Shown: one piece after another, positions 15,139-25,418 of the stretch
Layout of the letters: each line of letters opens with the position of its first letter
Numbering within the stretch: the first letter of the stretch is position 1
Source of the DNA: UBA1479 sp963976055
GTDB taxonomy: Bacteria; Pseudomonadota; Alphaproteobacteria; Rhodospirillales; Casp-alpha2
NCBI GenBank assembly: GCA_963976055.1
Contig: CAXBJB010000014.1
Span: 1-64,000 of the forward strand
Direction of reading: 5' to 3'
DNA length: 64,000 bases
The notes under the pieces: model-generated
The model's database searches: none
Seen by the model: the letters and a program-made list of their open reading frames with translations, nothing else
What the model was told of the DNA's origin: nothing
Made by a program: the position numbers and the translations under genes

Positions 15139-16217
15139 CGGTTCAGCCCCCCGGTCAGGGACGGGATATCGAGGGATGCGAAGCCGTAATGGCGCATCCA
15201 GCGCAGGTCCGATTCATAGAAGGTGCGCAGGTCCGGCACGCCGTACTTCAGCATGGCCATGCGCTCGACCCCCATGCCGAAGGCGAAGCCCTGGTATTTT
15301 TCGGGATCGATGCCGCAATTGCGCAGCACATTGGGATTGACCATCCCGGAACCGCCGATTTCCAGCCAGTCGCCGCCGTGGCCGATCTTCAGCTCGCCGC
15401 CTTCGCGGGTGCAGCCGATATCGACCTCGGCCGAGGGTTCGGTGAAGGGGAAGTAGCTGGGCCGGAACCGCACGGGCAGATCGTCGATGCCGAAGAAGGC
15501 GCGGCAAAAGTCGATCAGGCAGCCCTTGAGATGGCCCATGTGAGTGTTTTCATCGACCAACAGCGCCTCGACCTGATGAAACATCGGCGAATGGGTCGCG
15601 TCGTAGTCGCAACGATAAGTGCGGCCCGGCACGATCACCCGGTAGGGCGGCGGGCCGGCCTGCATGGTGCGGATCTGCACCGGCGAGGTATGGGTGCGCA
15701 GGACCAGGCGGCCCGCGTCCGCGCCGTCGGGCCCGGGCAGATAGAAGGTGTCGTGATCCTGACGGGCCGGATGGTCGGCCGGGATGTTGAGGGCGGTGAA
15801 GTTGTGCCAGTCGTCCTCGACGTCCGGGCCCTCGGCGATGCCGAAGCCCATGTCGCCCAGGATGGCGACGATTTCCTCGATGACCTGGCTGATGGGGTGG
15901 ATGCGCCCCGTGTCCTCGGGCCGCACCGGCAGGGTGACGTCGATGCGTTCCCCGGCCAGGCGGGCGTCCAGCGCCGCCCCCTCCATCGCCGCCTTGCGGG
16001 CGTCCAGGGCTTCGGCGACGGCATCCTTCAGCGCGTTGAGGGCCTGGCCCGCGTCGCGCCGCCGGTCGGCGTCAAGAGCCCCCAGGCCCTTCATCTGGTC
16101 GGTGATGCGGCCCTTCTTGCCGAGCGCCGCCACGCGCACCTGTTCGAGCGCGTCCAGGTCGCCCGCCGCCTCAACGGCAGCAAGCAGTTCCTCACGGAGC
16201 TTATCGACACTCTCCAT
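15135..16217 (-). CDS. pheS: Phenylalanine-tRNA ligase alpha subunit
   Basis: A 360-residue catalytic alpha subunit. An N-terminal coiled-coil tRNA-binding region (about 1-90) precedes the class II synthetase core. Motif 2 is present in GRTYRCDYDATHSPMFHQVEAL and motif 3 in FGMGVERMAMLKYGV; HTSPVQIRTM is the conserved segment before motif 2. It forms Phe-tRNA(Phe) together with PheT, which follows with an ATGA overlap. It lies 83 nt after rplT in the usual order. No pheM-like leader peptide or Phe-codon attenuator was recognised in front of it. Confidence 0.97.
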   Translation of the reverse strand: MESVDKLREELLAAVEAAGDLDALEQVRVAALGKKGRITDQMKGLGALDADRRRDAGQALNALKDAVAEALDARKAAMEGAALDARLAGERIDVTLPVRPEDTGRIHPISQVIEEIVAILGDMGFGIAEGPDVEDDWHNFTALNIPADHPARQDHDTFYLPGPDGADAGRLVLRTHTSPVQIRTMQAGPPPYRVIVPGRTYRCDYDATHSPMFHQVEALLVDENTHMGHLKGCLIDFCRAFFGIDDLPVRFRPSYFPFTEPSAEVDIGCTREGGELKIGHGGDWLEIGGSGMVNPNVLRNCGIDPEKYQGFAFGMGVERMAMLKYGVPDLRTFYESDLRWMRHYGFASLDIPSLTGGLNR

Positions 16218-16300
16218 GGCCAGGCCTCGTCATTCAGATGGCGGTTCCGGCGCCGGCGCGCCATCCCTTGCCGGGATGGGCGCCGGGCTCCGGGTCTGGA

Positions 16301-16660
16301 TTAGTTGCCGAGGGCGGCCTGGGCCTGTTCCACCAGCGACTTGAAGGCTTCCGGTTCGCGGATCGCGATATCGGACAGGACCTTACGGTCCAGTTCGATC
16401 CCGGCCTTGTCCAGGCCGTTCATGAACTGGGAATAGGTCATGCCGTGCTCGCGCACACCCGCGTTGATGCGGGTGATCCAAAGGCGGCGGAAGTTCCGCT
16501 TCTTCGCGCGGCGGTCGCGGTAGGCGTATTGCAGCGCCTTTTCGACCTTTTCCAGCGAGATGCGGAAGTTGTTCTTGTTCCGGCCGCGGTAACCCTTGGC
16601 GCGGGCGATGACTTTCTTGTGACGGGCGTGCGCGGTGACGCCCCGAGTGACTCGTGCCAT
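16301..16660 (-). CDS. rplT: 50S ribosomal protein L20
   Basis: A 119-residue basic protein, the normal length for bL20, with the family segments RGVTAHARHKKVIARAKGYRGR near the start and RRNFRRLWITRINAG in the middle. It binds 23S rRNA early in large-subunit assembly. It follows rpmI by 34 nt in the same direction and precedes pheS. In other bacteria L20 represses its own operon by binding a leader RNA; a long structured leader is present upstream of rpmI here. Confidence 0.97.
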   Translation of the reverse strand: MARVTRGVTAHARHKKVIARAKGYRGRNKNNFRISLEKVEKALQYAYRDRRAKKRNFRRLWITRINAGVREHGMTYSQFMNGLDKAGIELDRKVLSDIAIREPEAFKSLVEQAQAALGN

Positions 16661-16694
16661 TGTCCAGCTCTCCTAATTCAAAAAATACGCGGCG

Positions 16695-16892
16695 TTACAG
16701 ATAGGGCGCGTAGGACTTGATCTGGCGCGCGTTCGTCGCGTCCAGAACCATCGTGCCCCGTGCCTTGCGCTTCATCTTGGTGGAGCGCTTGCGCAGATTG
16801 TGCCGTTTGAAGGAGAAATTGCCGCGCACCTTGCCGGTCCCGGTAACCCGGAACCGTCCCTTGGTGCTGGACTTGGTCTTCAGCTTGGGCAT
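16695..16892 (-). CDS. rpmI: 50S ribosomal protein L35
   Basis: A 65-residue, strongly basic protein (MPKLKTKSSTKGRFRVT start, HNLRKRSTKMKRKARG middle) matching bL35. The start at 16892 follows an AAAGGA ribosome-binding site; the longer in-frame extension to 17042 is untranslated leader. It is the first gene of the rpmI-rplT-pheS-pheT-HAD operon. infC, often the first gene of this cluster in other bacteria, is absent here: the upstream neighbour is a histidine kinase gene. Confidence 0.97.
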   Translation of the reverse strand: MPKLKTKSSTKGRFRVTGTGKVRGNFSFKRHNLRKRSTKMKRKARGTMVLDATNARQIKSYAPYL

Positions 16893-16962
16893 TTCGACAT
16901 CCTTTCTTTGGTGGGCCCCGCCCATGGCGGAGGCCGCAAGGTCTTGATCAACGGTCGTTTCG

Positions 16963-17000
16963 GGGCGGCCAGGCATGCCCGTTACAAAGCCATGCCGCCC
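16963..17000 (-). promoter_or_regulatory. Hairpin in the rpmI mRNA leader
   Basis: Arms GGGCGGC and GCCGCCC (7 bp) enclose 24 nt within the leader of roughly 115 nt between the predicted transcription start and rpmI. L20 or L35 autoregulation through leader structure is known for this operon in other bacteria; whether this hairpin serves it is inference. Confidence 0.35.
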
Positions 17001-17013
17001 GGTCGAGCCGCGG

Positions 17014-17042
17014 GTTATAGCGCCGAGGACCGAGGGATGCAA
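17014..17042 (-). promoter_or_regulatory. Predicted promoter of the rpmI-rplT-pheST operon
   Basis: On the minus strand TTGCAT, a 17-nt spacer and TATAAC. Both boxes are close to the sigma70 consensus, making this one of the strongest promoter candidates in the window. It lies downstream of the convergently reading end of nothing else: the kinase gene on the same strand stops at 17075, just upstream. Confidence 0.6.
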
Positions 17043-17074
17043 GGGGCCGCGGAAAATAAGGGATAAAGGGACAT

Positions 17075-18997
17075 TCAGACGACCTCGGCGGGGGCCCGAT
17101 ACTCGGGCAGGTCGACGGTCACCGTCGTGCCCTCGCCGAGGCGGCTGTCGATGGTGATGGCGCCGCCGTGCATTTCCACCAATGACCGCGAAATGGCAAG
17201 CCCCAGACCCCAGCCCTTTTCCACCGTATAGGGGGCCTGCGGATCCCCCGCACAGGGCGACTGCCCCCCCCCGGCAAAGGCCGCCGTGATGTCGTCCAGG
17301 CGTTCCGGCGGAATGCCGATGCCCGTGTCGGACACCCGGATACGCACCATGCCGGGGCCGTTTTCCGCCATTATGGCGATGCGCCCCCCGGGTTCCGTGA
17401 ACTTCACCGCATTGGACAGCAGGTTCAGCAACGTCTGCTTGATCGCGCGGCGGTCCGCGAGGATCGGCGGCAGGCCGCCCGGTACCACGGTCTCAAGATC
17501 GACGCCCTTGGCACGGACGACCTCGGTCATGGTCTGGGCGCAGTCGGCAATGATGCCTGCGATCGGTTCCCGCGCCAGACTGAGCGCCGTGCGCCCGGCC
17601 TCGATCGCCGAAATGTCGAGAAGATCGTTGACCAGATCGAGCAGATGGCTGGCGCTGGCGTGGATGTCGCTGGCGTATTCGCGGCGCTTCGCCGCGCCGG
17701 GTGCGCCGAAATAGTCGTTGGCCAGGATATCGGAGAACCCCAGGATGGCGTTCAAGGGCGTGCGCAGTTCGTGGCTCATGGCGGCCAGGAATTCGGACTT
17801 GGCGCGGTTCGCCTCCTCGGCCGCGCGCAGGGCCGCGTCGCGCGCCCGCTGGGCGCGGCGTTCCTCGGTCACGTCCGTCCCGGTACCGCGGTAGCCGGCG
17901 AACCGCCCGTCCTCGGTGAACAGCGGCTTGCCGCTGATCCGGGCCGATCGTGGATTGCCGCCGCCGTCCATGAACTGGTATTCGAAATCGCGGAACGGAC
18001 GATGGTTTTCCAGATCATCGAGATGGCGGCGCCACTTCGCCTGGTCCGTGTCCTCACCGGCCACATCGGACCGCCGCCGGCCCAGGTAGACCGTCGGGTC
18101 AAAACCGATGATGTCGCCCGTGCGGCGGGAGAAATAGCTGAACCGCAGGTCCGCATCCATTTCCCACAGCCAATCGGACGCCACCTCGGCGAAATCGCGG
18201 AACCGGGCCTCGCTTTCCTCCAACTTGCGCTGGGCCGAGACCTGTTCGGTCAGGTCGACGCTGACCGAACCGACCTTGATGATGTTGCCGGCGGGGCCAT
18301 GGATCGGAAATTTGGTGATGTTCAGGATACGCCGCTCGCCATCGGCGAAGGTGCGTTCGACCTGACGGCTGAGCGTGTTGCCGGTGGTCAGGACATGGCG
18401 TTCCTGTTCGTTCATGACGGTCGCTTCTTCAGGCGACTGGAAATCCTCGATCTGGTCGGACCGGCGGCCGATCATGGCGTCGACGTCGAAGCCGTACCAG
18501 TCCGTATAGGTGCGGTTGGGCCGCTCAACGACGTGATTTTCATTCTTGATCAGCAACCCGACGGGAACGTTCTCGAACACGGAGCGCAGGACGCTTTCGC
18601 TGTCTTCGAGCGCCTGCCGCTGGCGGTCCAACTCCGTGGTTTGGCGCACCATGCGCAGGACCGTCGCCACCAGACCCGCAAGGACCAGAGCCACCGAGGC
18701 GATGAGGACATACCAGCTTGCCGCCGAGCCCAGGGGCGCCGCCGCCGCCAGGACTTCCGCCAGGGCGTTCGCCCCCGGACGCGTTTTGATGATCACCAGA
18801 TCGGCGACGTACAGCAGAATGCCTATCCACAGGCCGGCCAGGACCAGGGCCACACCCAGGGTCGCGCCGGCGCGGCGAAGCTCGCCGAACCGCCGGAGCG
18901 TCACGGCCGTGCCGACAACCGCCACGGCAATCAGCAGGATTTCCATGGCGACCAGGGCGTCCCATGTCGCGGACGTGCCGAAAAGTGTCGTGCCCAT
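17075..18997 (-). CDS. Membrane PAS-PAS histidine kinase
   Basis: A sensor kinase of about 640 residues. Three predicted transmembrane helices occupy about 14-118, followed by two PAS domains (about 135-260 and 265-390), a HisKA domain with the phosphorylated His in SHELRTPLN (about 400) and an HATPase domain with N-box LLNLLSNAVKFT, G1 DTGIGI and G2 GWGLGLAISR. No receiver domain or cognate response regulator gene adjoins it, so it is an orphan kinase. The start at 18997 has a GGGGGG ribosome-binding tract; GTG 19036 and ATG 19015 are in-frame alternatives. It follows an unknown membrane-anchored protein gene and is probably co-transcribed with it. Confidence 0.87.
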   Translation of the reverse strand: MGTTLFGTSATWDALVAMEILLIAVAVVGTAVTLRRFGELRRAGATLGVALVLAGLWIGILLYVADLVIIKTRPGANALAEVLAAAAPLGSAASWYVLIASVALVLAGLVATVLRMVRQTTELDRQRQALEDSESVLRSVFENVPVGLLIKNENHVVERPNRTYTDWYGFDVDAMIGRRSDQIEDFQSPEEATVMNEQERHVLTTGNTLSRQVERTFADGERRILNITKFPIHGPAGNIIKVGSVSVDLTEQVSAQRKLEESEARFRDFAEVASDWLWEMDADLRFSYFSRRTGDIIGFDPTVYLGRRRSDVAGEDTDQAKWRRHLDDLENHRPFRDFEYQFMDGGGNPRSARISGKPLFTEDGRFAGYRGTGTDVTEERRAQRARDAALRAAEEANRAKSEFLAAMSHELRTPLNAILGFSDILANDYFGAPGAAKRREYASDIHASASHLLDLVNDLLDISAIEAGRTALSLAREPIAGIIADCAQTMTEVVRAKGVDLETVVPGGLPPILADRRAIKQTLLNLLSNAVKFTEPGGRIAIMAENGPGMVRIRVSDTGIGIPPERLDDITAAFAGGGQSPCAGDPQAPYTVEKGWGLGLAISRSLVEMHGGAITIDSRLGEGTTVTVDLPEYRAPAEVV

Positions 18998-19040
18998 GAT
19001 GCCCCCCAAGAACATGCCCCCTGCATGCCCGAACACAGGT

Positions 19041-19778
19041 CTATTCGATAATCGTCACACCGCCTCGGAAGCTGAAGGTCCCCGATTTCGACATGCCGAC
19101 GATCACGCAACCGTCGCCCTGATTATAAATCTGCCACCCGCGCAGCAGAATCGATTCTCCCACCTGGATCGGATGAAGGATCGCCCGGCCGCTCAGATTC
19201 TCGACCACGCCCCTGCCCTCGGCATCGGCCGTCAGAAAATAACGGCCGGATTTATCGGCGTTGAACTGCGCCTTCTGGCAGACGTAGACATGGCGCAAGT
19301 GATGGGACATCGCCTCCATCTTGGCGACGGCCTTGGCGAACTGGATGCAGCGTTCGGTCACCTGTTCGTCCGACGCGAACTTTGACAGGCCGACCAGCTG
19401 ACGCTGGGTGAATTCCGTGTACACGACGCCCGCCGGGATCCGGTATTGCTCCTTGATCTGGGCGCAGGCGTCGAAATCCTGGATCTTGAAGCCTTCCTGC
19501 GCGGCGCGCCGGGCGAACTTGTTGGCCTTGCTGGCCAGTTCCTTGGCCCTGGCGTCGAGCGCTTCCTGGCTACCTTTCGCGACATGCCCCATCACCTGAT
19601 AGGCGTACCAGCCCAAAAGGGCCGCGGCCGGCACGACAAGGATGAGGATAAAGCCCCAGAAGAAGCTTTTGGGCAGGCCCTTCTTGGCCTTGCCGCCGGC
19701 CTTCGGCTTCCCCTTCCCTTTGGGTTTTGCCTTGGCCTGCGCCGCGCCGGGCGCCTTCGGTTTTTCCTGTTCCGCCAT
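19041..19778 (-). CDS. Unknown protein: Lys/Ala/Pro-rich cytoplasmic tail, one membrane helix, external domain
   Basis: A 245-residue protein that I do not recognise. Residues 1-37 are low-complexity and very basic (K, A, P, G), residues 39-62 form one transmembrane helix (FFWGFILILVVPAAALLGW), and about 180 residues should lie outside the membrane. That part starts with a charged helical stretch and has four cysteines (FDACAQI, TERCIQF, YVCQKAQ, GDGCVIV) that could form disulfides. The C-terminus looks beta-rich. The histidine kinase gene follows within about 43 nt in the same direction, so it may be an accessory sensor for that kinase; this is context inference only. Confidence 0.7.
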   Translation of the reverse strand: MAEQEKPKAPGAAQAKAKPKGKGKPKAGGKAKKGLPKSFFWGFILILVVPAAALLGWYAYQVMGHVAKGSQEALDARAKELASKANKFARRAAQEGFKIQDFDACAQIKEQYRIPAGVVYTEFTQRQLVGLSKFASDEQVTERCIQFAKAVAKMEAMSHHLRHVYVCQKAQFNADKSGRYFLTADAEGRGVVENLSGRAILHPIQVGESILLRGWQIYNQGDGCVIVGMSKSGTFSFRGGVTIIE

Positions 19779-19944
19779 GTTCCTGCTTATCCCGTGGCCA
19801 TGTCGTCGCTTGTCCGGGCGGGAGCCTAGCCATTGACCCTTACATTATCCTTAAAACCGCACCGATACAGCCCCCAGGCCAGCCTGCCCCCGCGCATGCG
19901 GCGCCATTGACCCGGCGGGGAGCACCCCCCATTCTGGCCGCGCC

Positions 19945-20961
19945 ATGCTGTTGATCGGTCTTATCGATGGGGGGAAGGCGGCCTTTGACCCCCTGATTTT
20001 GCTGCTGCTTGCCCTGCTGCTTGACGCCTACCTGGGCGACACGCCGTGGCTGTTCAAGCGCGCCAAGCATCCGGTGGCGCTACTCGGTTCGGTCATCGAC
20101 TGGCTCGACCGCAAGCTGAACCGCGACAAACGCCCGGAAATGGACCGCGCCGTGCGCGGCGCCGTCACCGTGCTGGCCGTGGTGACGTTGACCGGCGGCC
20201 TGGGGCTGGGCGTGGCCTGGCTGTCGTTCGTCCACCCCTGGGGCTGGATCGTCGAAATGTTCTGCATCGTGCTGCTGATCGCGCAGCGCGGGCTGTATGA
20301 TCATGTGCGCGCCGTGCGGCGGGGGCTTGAGAACAATCTGGAGGCCGGCCGCGAGGCCGTGTCGCACATCGTCGGGCGCGACCCGCAGCAGCTCGACGAG
20401 CACGGCGTCGCCCGCGCCGCCATCGAATCGGCGGCCGAAAACTTCTGCGACGGGGTCGTCGCCCCCGTTTTCTTTTATGTCCTGTTCGGGGCGCCCGGCC
20501 TGTTCATCTACAAGGCCGTCAACACCATGGACAGCATGATCGGCCACCGCACGCCGAAATACCGGGCCTTCGGCATGACGGCGGCGCGGCTGGACGACGT
20601 GTTGAACCTGATTCCGGCCCGGCTGTCGGGCCTGTTCATCTGCCTGGGAGCCCCCTTCGCCCCCGCCGGCCAGCCCTGGCAGGCGGTCAAGGTGATGCTG
20701 CGCGACGCCGGCAAGCACCGCTCGCTCAACGCCGGCTGGCCCGAAGGGGCCATGGCCGGGGCCCTCGGCCTGGCGCTCGCCGGGCCGCGCCGCTATGCCC
20801 AGGACATCGCCCGCGATCCCTGGATCGGCCACGGCACGGCGAAGGCGACGGCCGCCGACATCGGCCGCGCCCTTTATCTGTACGCCGTCGCCTGCTTGAT
20901 CAACGCGGGCTGGGTCGCGGCGCTGGCGGTGGTGCGCTTTTCCCAGCCTGCCGGCGGGTGA
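19945..20961 (+). CDS. cbiB: Adenosylcobinamide-phosphate synthase
   Basis: A 338-residue polytopic membrane protein of the CbiB/CobD family, which attaches aminopropanol (phosphate) to adenosylcobyric acid late in cobalamin synthesis. Conserved segments are present: LLLDAYLGDTPWLFKRAKHPV at the N-terminus, the VSHIVGRDPQQLDEHGVARAAIES motif, ENFCDGVVAPVFFY and NTMDSMIGHRTPKY. It stands alone here, without other cobalamin genes and without a recognisable cobalamin riboswitch in the 166-nt upstream region. It diverges from the unknown membrane-anchored protein gene. Confidence 0.92.
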   Translation: MLLIGLIDGGKAAFDPLILLLLALLLDAYLGDTPWLFKRAKHPVALLGSVIDWLDRKLNRDKRPEMDRAVRGAVTVLAVVTLTGGLGLGVAWLSFVHPWGWIVEMFCIVLLIAQRGLYDHVRAVRRGLENNLEAGREAVSHIVGRDPQQLDEHGVARAAIESAAENFCDGVVAPVFFYVLFGAPGLFIYKAVNTMDSMIGHRTPKYRAFGMTAARLDDVLNLIPARLSGLFICLGAPFAPAGQPWQAVKVMLRDAGKHRSLNAGWPEGAMAGALGLALAGPRRYAQDIARDPWIGHGTAKATAADIGRALYLYAVACLINAGWVAALAVVRFSQPAGG

Positions 20962-20993
20962 CGTCTGGCGGCCGGCGGGGGCGCAACAGACCG

Positions 20994-21022
20994 TTGCCGC
21001 GCCGCCGGGGTGCGGGCAGAAT
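20994..21022 (+). promoter_or_regulatory. Predicted promoter of acetoacetyl-CoA synthetase
   Basis: TTGCCG, a 17-nt spacer and CAGAAT, about 65 nt before the start codon. The -10 is a fair match and the -35 partial. Confidence 0.33.
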
Positions 21023-21089
21023 GTGCGAAACATGCCGGCGGCCCGCCGCCCCGGCAGAAAAATCACGATAGGGAGTGCATCCGCAGGCC

Positions 21090-23060
<1,971 letters not shown>

Positions 23061-23981
23061 TCACGGCGCCGCGCCGCCCGGCCGGGCCTGGAACCGCGCG
23101 ACCTCATCCAACAGCCAGTCGCGGAACAGGCGGCATTCGGGCGCTTCGGCGCGGCACGGCACGGTGAGCAGATAATAGGCCGGCTGCAAGACCAAGGACG
23201 GCCCGAAGGGCACGATAAGGCGTCCCGCGTCAATGTCCTCTGCGGCCATGGACCAGCGGCCAAGCGCCACCCCCGCCCCGGCGACCGCCGCCTGCAACAC
23301 GTTTTCCGACGCGGTGAAGCGGGGGCCTTCCTCGGCCTCCAGATCCGGGCAGCCGGCGGCGGCCAGCCACGACCGCCAGTCGGGCGCCAGGGGGTCGAAG
23401 GCGACGGAATCGTCGTGCAACAGGGTGAAGTGGCGAAGGTCGCGGGGCCCGTCGAGCGCCCGCCCGCCCGCCAGCAGCGCGGGGGCGGCCAGGGGCACCA
23501 CCATTTCGTCGAACAGGCGGTGCGCGTCCAACCCCGGATAATTCCCCATGCCGAAACGGATCGCCATGTCGGCGTCGCCGGCGATCAGATCGGCGCGGTC
23601 GCGGGTCGCCACGATCTGCACCTGCAAACCGGCGGGCCGACGGTCCAGGCGGGGGATCAGCCATTTCATGGCGAAGGACGGGACGCAGGACAGCACCAGG
23701 GGCCCCGCCTTGGGCGGGCGGATGCGCGCCATGGCCCCGGCCAGTTCCTCGAACCCCCGGCGCACCCCCGGATAGGCGGCGCGGGCCGCCGCCGTCGGGA
23801 CCACCGCCCGCACCGCGCGGCGGAACAGGGGCAGGCCCAGAATGTCCTCCAGCAACTTGATCTGATGGCTGACTGCCGAGGGCGTCACGTTCAATTCCCG
23901 CGCCGCCGCGACGAAGCTTTCATGGCGGAACGCGGCCTCGAAGGCGCGCAGCGCCTTCAGGGGTGGCAGCTTAGCAAGCAT
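23061..23981 (-). CDS. LysR-family regulator, GcvA-like
   Basis: A regulator of about 306 residues with the N-terminal winged helix-turn-helix (PPLKALRAFEAAFRHESFVAAARELNVTPSAVSHQIKLLE) characteristic of the GcvA subgroup, and a periplasmic-binding-like effector domain from about residue 90. It diverges from the enoyl-CoA hydratase gene and ends against the acetoacetyl-CoA synthetase gene, so acyl-CoA metabolism is a plausible target. The ATG at 23981 gives the usual length; a TTG at 24002 would add seven residues. Neither start has a clear ribosome-binding site. The effector is unknown. Confidence 0.85.
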   Translation of the reverse strand: MLAKLPPLKALRAFEAAFRHESFVAAARELNVTPSAVSHQIKLLEDILGLPLFRRAVRAVVPTAAARAAYPGVRRGFEELAGAMARIRPPKAGPLVLSCVPSFAMKWLIPRLDRRPAGLQVQIVATRDRADLIAGDADMAIRFGMGNYPGLDAHRLFDEMVVPLAAPALLAGGRALDGPRDLRHFTLLHDDSVAFDPLAPDWRSWLAAAGCPDLEAEEGPRFTASENVLQAAVAGAGVALGRWSMAAEDIDAGRLIVPFGPSLVLQPAYYLLTVPCRAEAPECRLFRDWLLDEVARFQARPGGAAP

Positions 23982-24130
23982 AAATGAATTTTTTTCAGTC
24001 AATGAATGAAGTCTCTGCGTTTGTCATAAAAGGTAAATAGAGAATATCGATATCGAAGCCTGAATATCGAGTGATTTTTATTCATCTTAATGCAGCCCCC
24101 CGCCAAGGGCGGATCGAAAGGACCCAAACG

Positions 24131-24922
24131 ATGACCGACGTCCCCGTTCTTTACGAGCAGCGCAACAGTGTGGCGACCCTCACCCTCAACCGCCCGGATC
24201 AGCTCAACGCCCTGAATTTCGCCCTGATCGGCCGCTTCATGGCCCATCTCGACGCCATCGAACGCGACGATGCGATCCGCGCCGTGATCGTCACCGGGGC
24301 CGGCGACCGAGCCTTCAGCGCCGGCGCCGACATCAAGGAATTCACCCATTCGGTCGCCGCCGGGGTCGAGGTCGCGCTGCGCGATTTCGTCGCCCGGGGA
24401 CAGGCCTTCACGTCGCGCATCGAACGCTTTCCCAAGCCCATCATCGGCGCGGTCAACGGGTTGGCCTTCGGCGGCGGCTGCGAAATGCTGGAGGCCATGC
24501 CGCTGGCCGTGGCGGCAAACACGGCGACTTTCGCCAAGCCGGAAATCAACCTGGGCTTTCCCCCGCCGTTCGGCGGCACCCAGCGTCTGCCGCGCCTGAT
24601 CGGGCGCAAGCGAGCGTTGGAGATGATCCTCACCGGCGATCCCATCACCGCCGAGGAAGCCCGCCAGGCAGGCTTGGTCAACCGTGTCGTTTCGAGATCA
24701 AAACTTATGGACGAGGCGGAGAATCTGGCCCAGCGGATCATCGAAAAGGCCCCGGTCAGCGTCGCCGCCAGCCTGACCGCCGTGACCCGCGGCATCAACC
24801 TGAGCATCGACGAGGGCCTGGCCGTGGAAGCGGCCCAGTTCGCCCGCGCCGCCGCCACCCCGGCGGTCGCGGACGGCATCGCACGGTTCCTCACGCGGTC
24901 AGGCGATGCCGGCGGCGGCTGA
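24131..24922 (+). CDS. Enoyl-CoA hydratase/isomerase family protein
   Basis: A 263-residue crotonase-fold enzyme. The oxyanion-hole segments are AFSAGADIKEF and GLAFGGGCEMLEAM, and both catalytic glutamates of true hydratases are present (GGGCE and KPEINLG), with the following GGTQRLPRLIG motif. This supports hydration of trans-2-enoyl-CoA in beta-oxidation or a related pathway rather than a divergent crotonase reaction. The start at 24131 has a GAAAGGA ribosome-binding site. It is transcribed divergently from a GcvA-like LysR gene, the likely regulator. Confidence 0.88.
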   Translation: MTDVPVLYEQRNSVATLTLNRPDQLNALNFALIGRFMAHLDAIERDDAIRAVIVTGAGDRAFSAGADIKEFTHSVAAGVEVALRDFVARGQAFTSRIERFPKPIIGAVNGLAFGGGCEMLEAMPLAVAANTATFAKPEINLGFPPPFGGTQRLPRLIGRKRALEMILTGDPITAEEARQAGLVNRVVSRSKLMDEAENLAQRIIEKAPVSVAASLTAVTRGINLSIDEGLAVEAAQFARAAATPAVADGIARFLTRSGDAGGG

Positions 24923-24948
24923 TCCGGCGGTTCGTGCGGGTGGCCGGG

Positions 24949-25365
24949 TTACGGCCCCTCGAAGCGCTGTCCCGAAATGGCTGGGTGATAGATCGGCTGG
25001 ATCACGTTGCCCGCCGGATCGGTGCAGTGGAACGACCGCGCCCCGTCGAAATGATCCGCCGGCGTATCGAGCAGGTTGACCCCCTTGGCCTTCATGAAGT
25101 CGTACCAGGCCTGCAAATCTTCCTTGGTGTCGACGACGAAACCGAAATGATCCATGGGCCGCTTGGCGGGCGGCGCCTCGCCGGGCCGCGCGCGGCCGAG
25201 CGACAGATTGTCGTTGCCCAGCGTCAGATAGACCAGATCGTCGTTGAAGCGGCTGAGTTCCCGCATGCCCAGGATGTCGCGGTAGAAGCGCTCGCAGGCG
25301 TCGAAGTTCTCGACCACCAGGGCGAGGTGGCGCAGGCCGTTCAAGGGGGGCGGGGATGCGGTCAT
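24949..25365 (-). CDS. VOC-family (glyoxalase/dioxygenase fold) protein
   Basis: A 138-residue protein with one pair of beta-alpha-beta-beta-beta modules of the vicinal oxygen chelate superfamily (GLRHLALVVENFDACERFYRDILGM and MDHFGFVVD). Possible metal ligands include His13, His72 and a late Glu/His (FHCTDPAGNVIQPIYH). Relatives include lactoylglutathione lyase-like enzymes, extradiol dioxygenases and fosfomycin-resistance proteins; the substrate cannot be assigned. The start at 25365 has a GGAGA ribosome-binding site. It follows a GcvA-like LysR gene by 53 nt on the same strand and may be its target. Confidence 0.8.
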   Translation of the reverse strand: MTASPPPLNGLRHLALVVENFDACERFYRDILGMRELSRFNDDLVYLTLGNDNLSLGRARPGEAPPAKRPMDHFGFVVDTKEDLQAWYDFMKAKGVNLLDTPADHFDGARSFHCTDPAGNVIQPIYHPAISGQRFEGP

Positions 25366-25418
25366 GGTGGAAGTCTCCTCAAATTTTACCGCCACTTTAA
25401 AAGGGCGGGCGGGCGCCG

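Noticed and set aside
19779..19944. Cobalamin riboswitch upstream of cbiB
   Set aside because: No B12-box-like or other conserved riboswitch element could be seen in the 166 nt between the genes.
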